Assembly: GCF_009856605.1 (NCBI RefSeq)
Contig: NZ_CP047242.1
Coordinates: 3,540,001 to 3,604,000 of the forward strand
Source: Trichormus variabilis 0441
GTDB taxonomy: Bacteria; Cyanobacteriota; Cyanobacteriia; Cyanobacteriales; Nostocaceae
DNA length: 64,000 nt
Direction: 5' to 3'
Every line of letters starts with the position of its first letter. Position 1 is the first letter of the stretch. Both the position numbers and the translations under genes were made by a program. Under the pieces are notes generated by a model. That model was not told the origin of the DNA, did not search any database, and worked only from the letters and a program-made list of their open reading frames with translations. This document shows positions 63,888 to 64,000 of the stretch, piece by piece.

Positions 63888-64000
63888 TCAATTCTTTTGA
63901 TTTGGTTCTTCGAGGGGTCTACCTTTTGGTATGGGTAATATTGGACGGCGATCATCATAAGGCATGGGAATATACTGAACGCTTGGTCTTCCTCCTTGGG
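63888..64000 (-). CDS. C-terminal end of an unidentified gene (partial)
   Basis: The minus strand from the window edge to TGA at 63888-63890 is open for 36 codons and reads VQYIPMPYDDRRPILPIPKG with a charged end. The composition looks coding, but I cannot name the family. Confidence 0.45.
   Translation of the reverse strand, partial: QGGRPSVQYIPMPYDDRRPILPIPKGRPLEEPNQKN

Overview
The window comes from a filamentous, Nostoc/Anabaena-type cyanobacterium. The evidence is photosystem genes (psbO, psbEFLJ, psaI, ycf48, rubA), ndhCKJ of the NDH-1 complex, very frequent GCGATCGC (HIP1) octamers, and many intergenic heptamer tandem repeats (for example TCAGTGG, TGACAAC, TGACTAA) that are typical of heterocyst-forming genomes. 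The order psbO-sigF and ftsQ-ftsZ-gshB-grxC agrees with what I remember of Anabaena PCC 7120 relatives; I could not run a search.

Layout. 1-7.8 kb: edge of a Ser/Thr kinase gene, then housekeeping genes (cbiT, cdsA, a DUF2993 protein, a pseudouridine synthase, a RodZ-like protein, malQ, a Nudix hydrolase, ridA). 7.9-12.2 kb: an FAD monooxygenase and a PLP enzyme divergent from a Rieske oxygenase, possibly a small oxidative pathway. 12.4-13.7 kb: a TnpB-only IS200/IS605-type element immediately upstream of moaA. 14.8-21 kb: Uma2 nuclease, NurA-domain protein, HAD phosphatase, hflX (apparently lacking a canonical start codon), grxC and gshB. 21.3-24.7 kb: ftsQ and ftsZ on the minus strand, 1.2 kb apart. 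25-31.6 kb: a P-loop ATPase and a 1661-residue STAND-NTPase/14-blade WD40 protein, divergent from ftsQ with a 30-bp near-palindrome between. 32-36.4 kb: psbO, sigF, a proline-rich lipoprotein and a small protein.

36.8-46.5 kb is the most unusual part. It is a same-strand cluster encoding a membrane von Willebrand A protein, a 1085-residue tubulin/FtsZ-like GTPase, a MotA/ExbB/ZorA-like channel protein with a long cytoplasmic tail, an OmpA/MotB/ZorB-like partner with a conserved Asp in its membrane helix, and a large acidic protein. The combination looks like an ion-driven envelope motor tied to a cytoskeletal GTPase, reminiscent of Zorya but with different cytoplasmic parts. I regard it as the best candidate for an undescribed system.

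46.5-51.1 kb: photosynthesis genes psaI, psbJ-psbL-psbF-psbE, ycf48 and rubA, divergent from ndhC-ndhK-ndhJ. Four of these genes are under 50 codons. 51.2-54.9 kb: a TPR remnant, 63-bp tandem repeats, a DUF2887/Rpn-type nuclease-like gene, an SDR dehydrogenase, a DUF1400 protein and small membrane/conserved genes. 55.1-61.1 kb: the rimP-nusA-ylxR-infB translation/transcription operon (minus strand), preceded by a structured leader with an intrinsic-terminator-like hairpin 14 bases from the rimP start. 61.2-64 kb: a membrane protein, a secreted peptidoglycan-binding protein with a perfect 48-bp repeat array, and the end of another gene.
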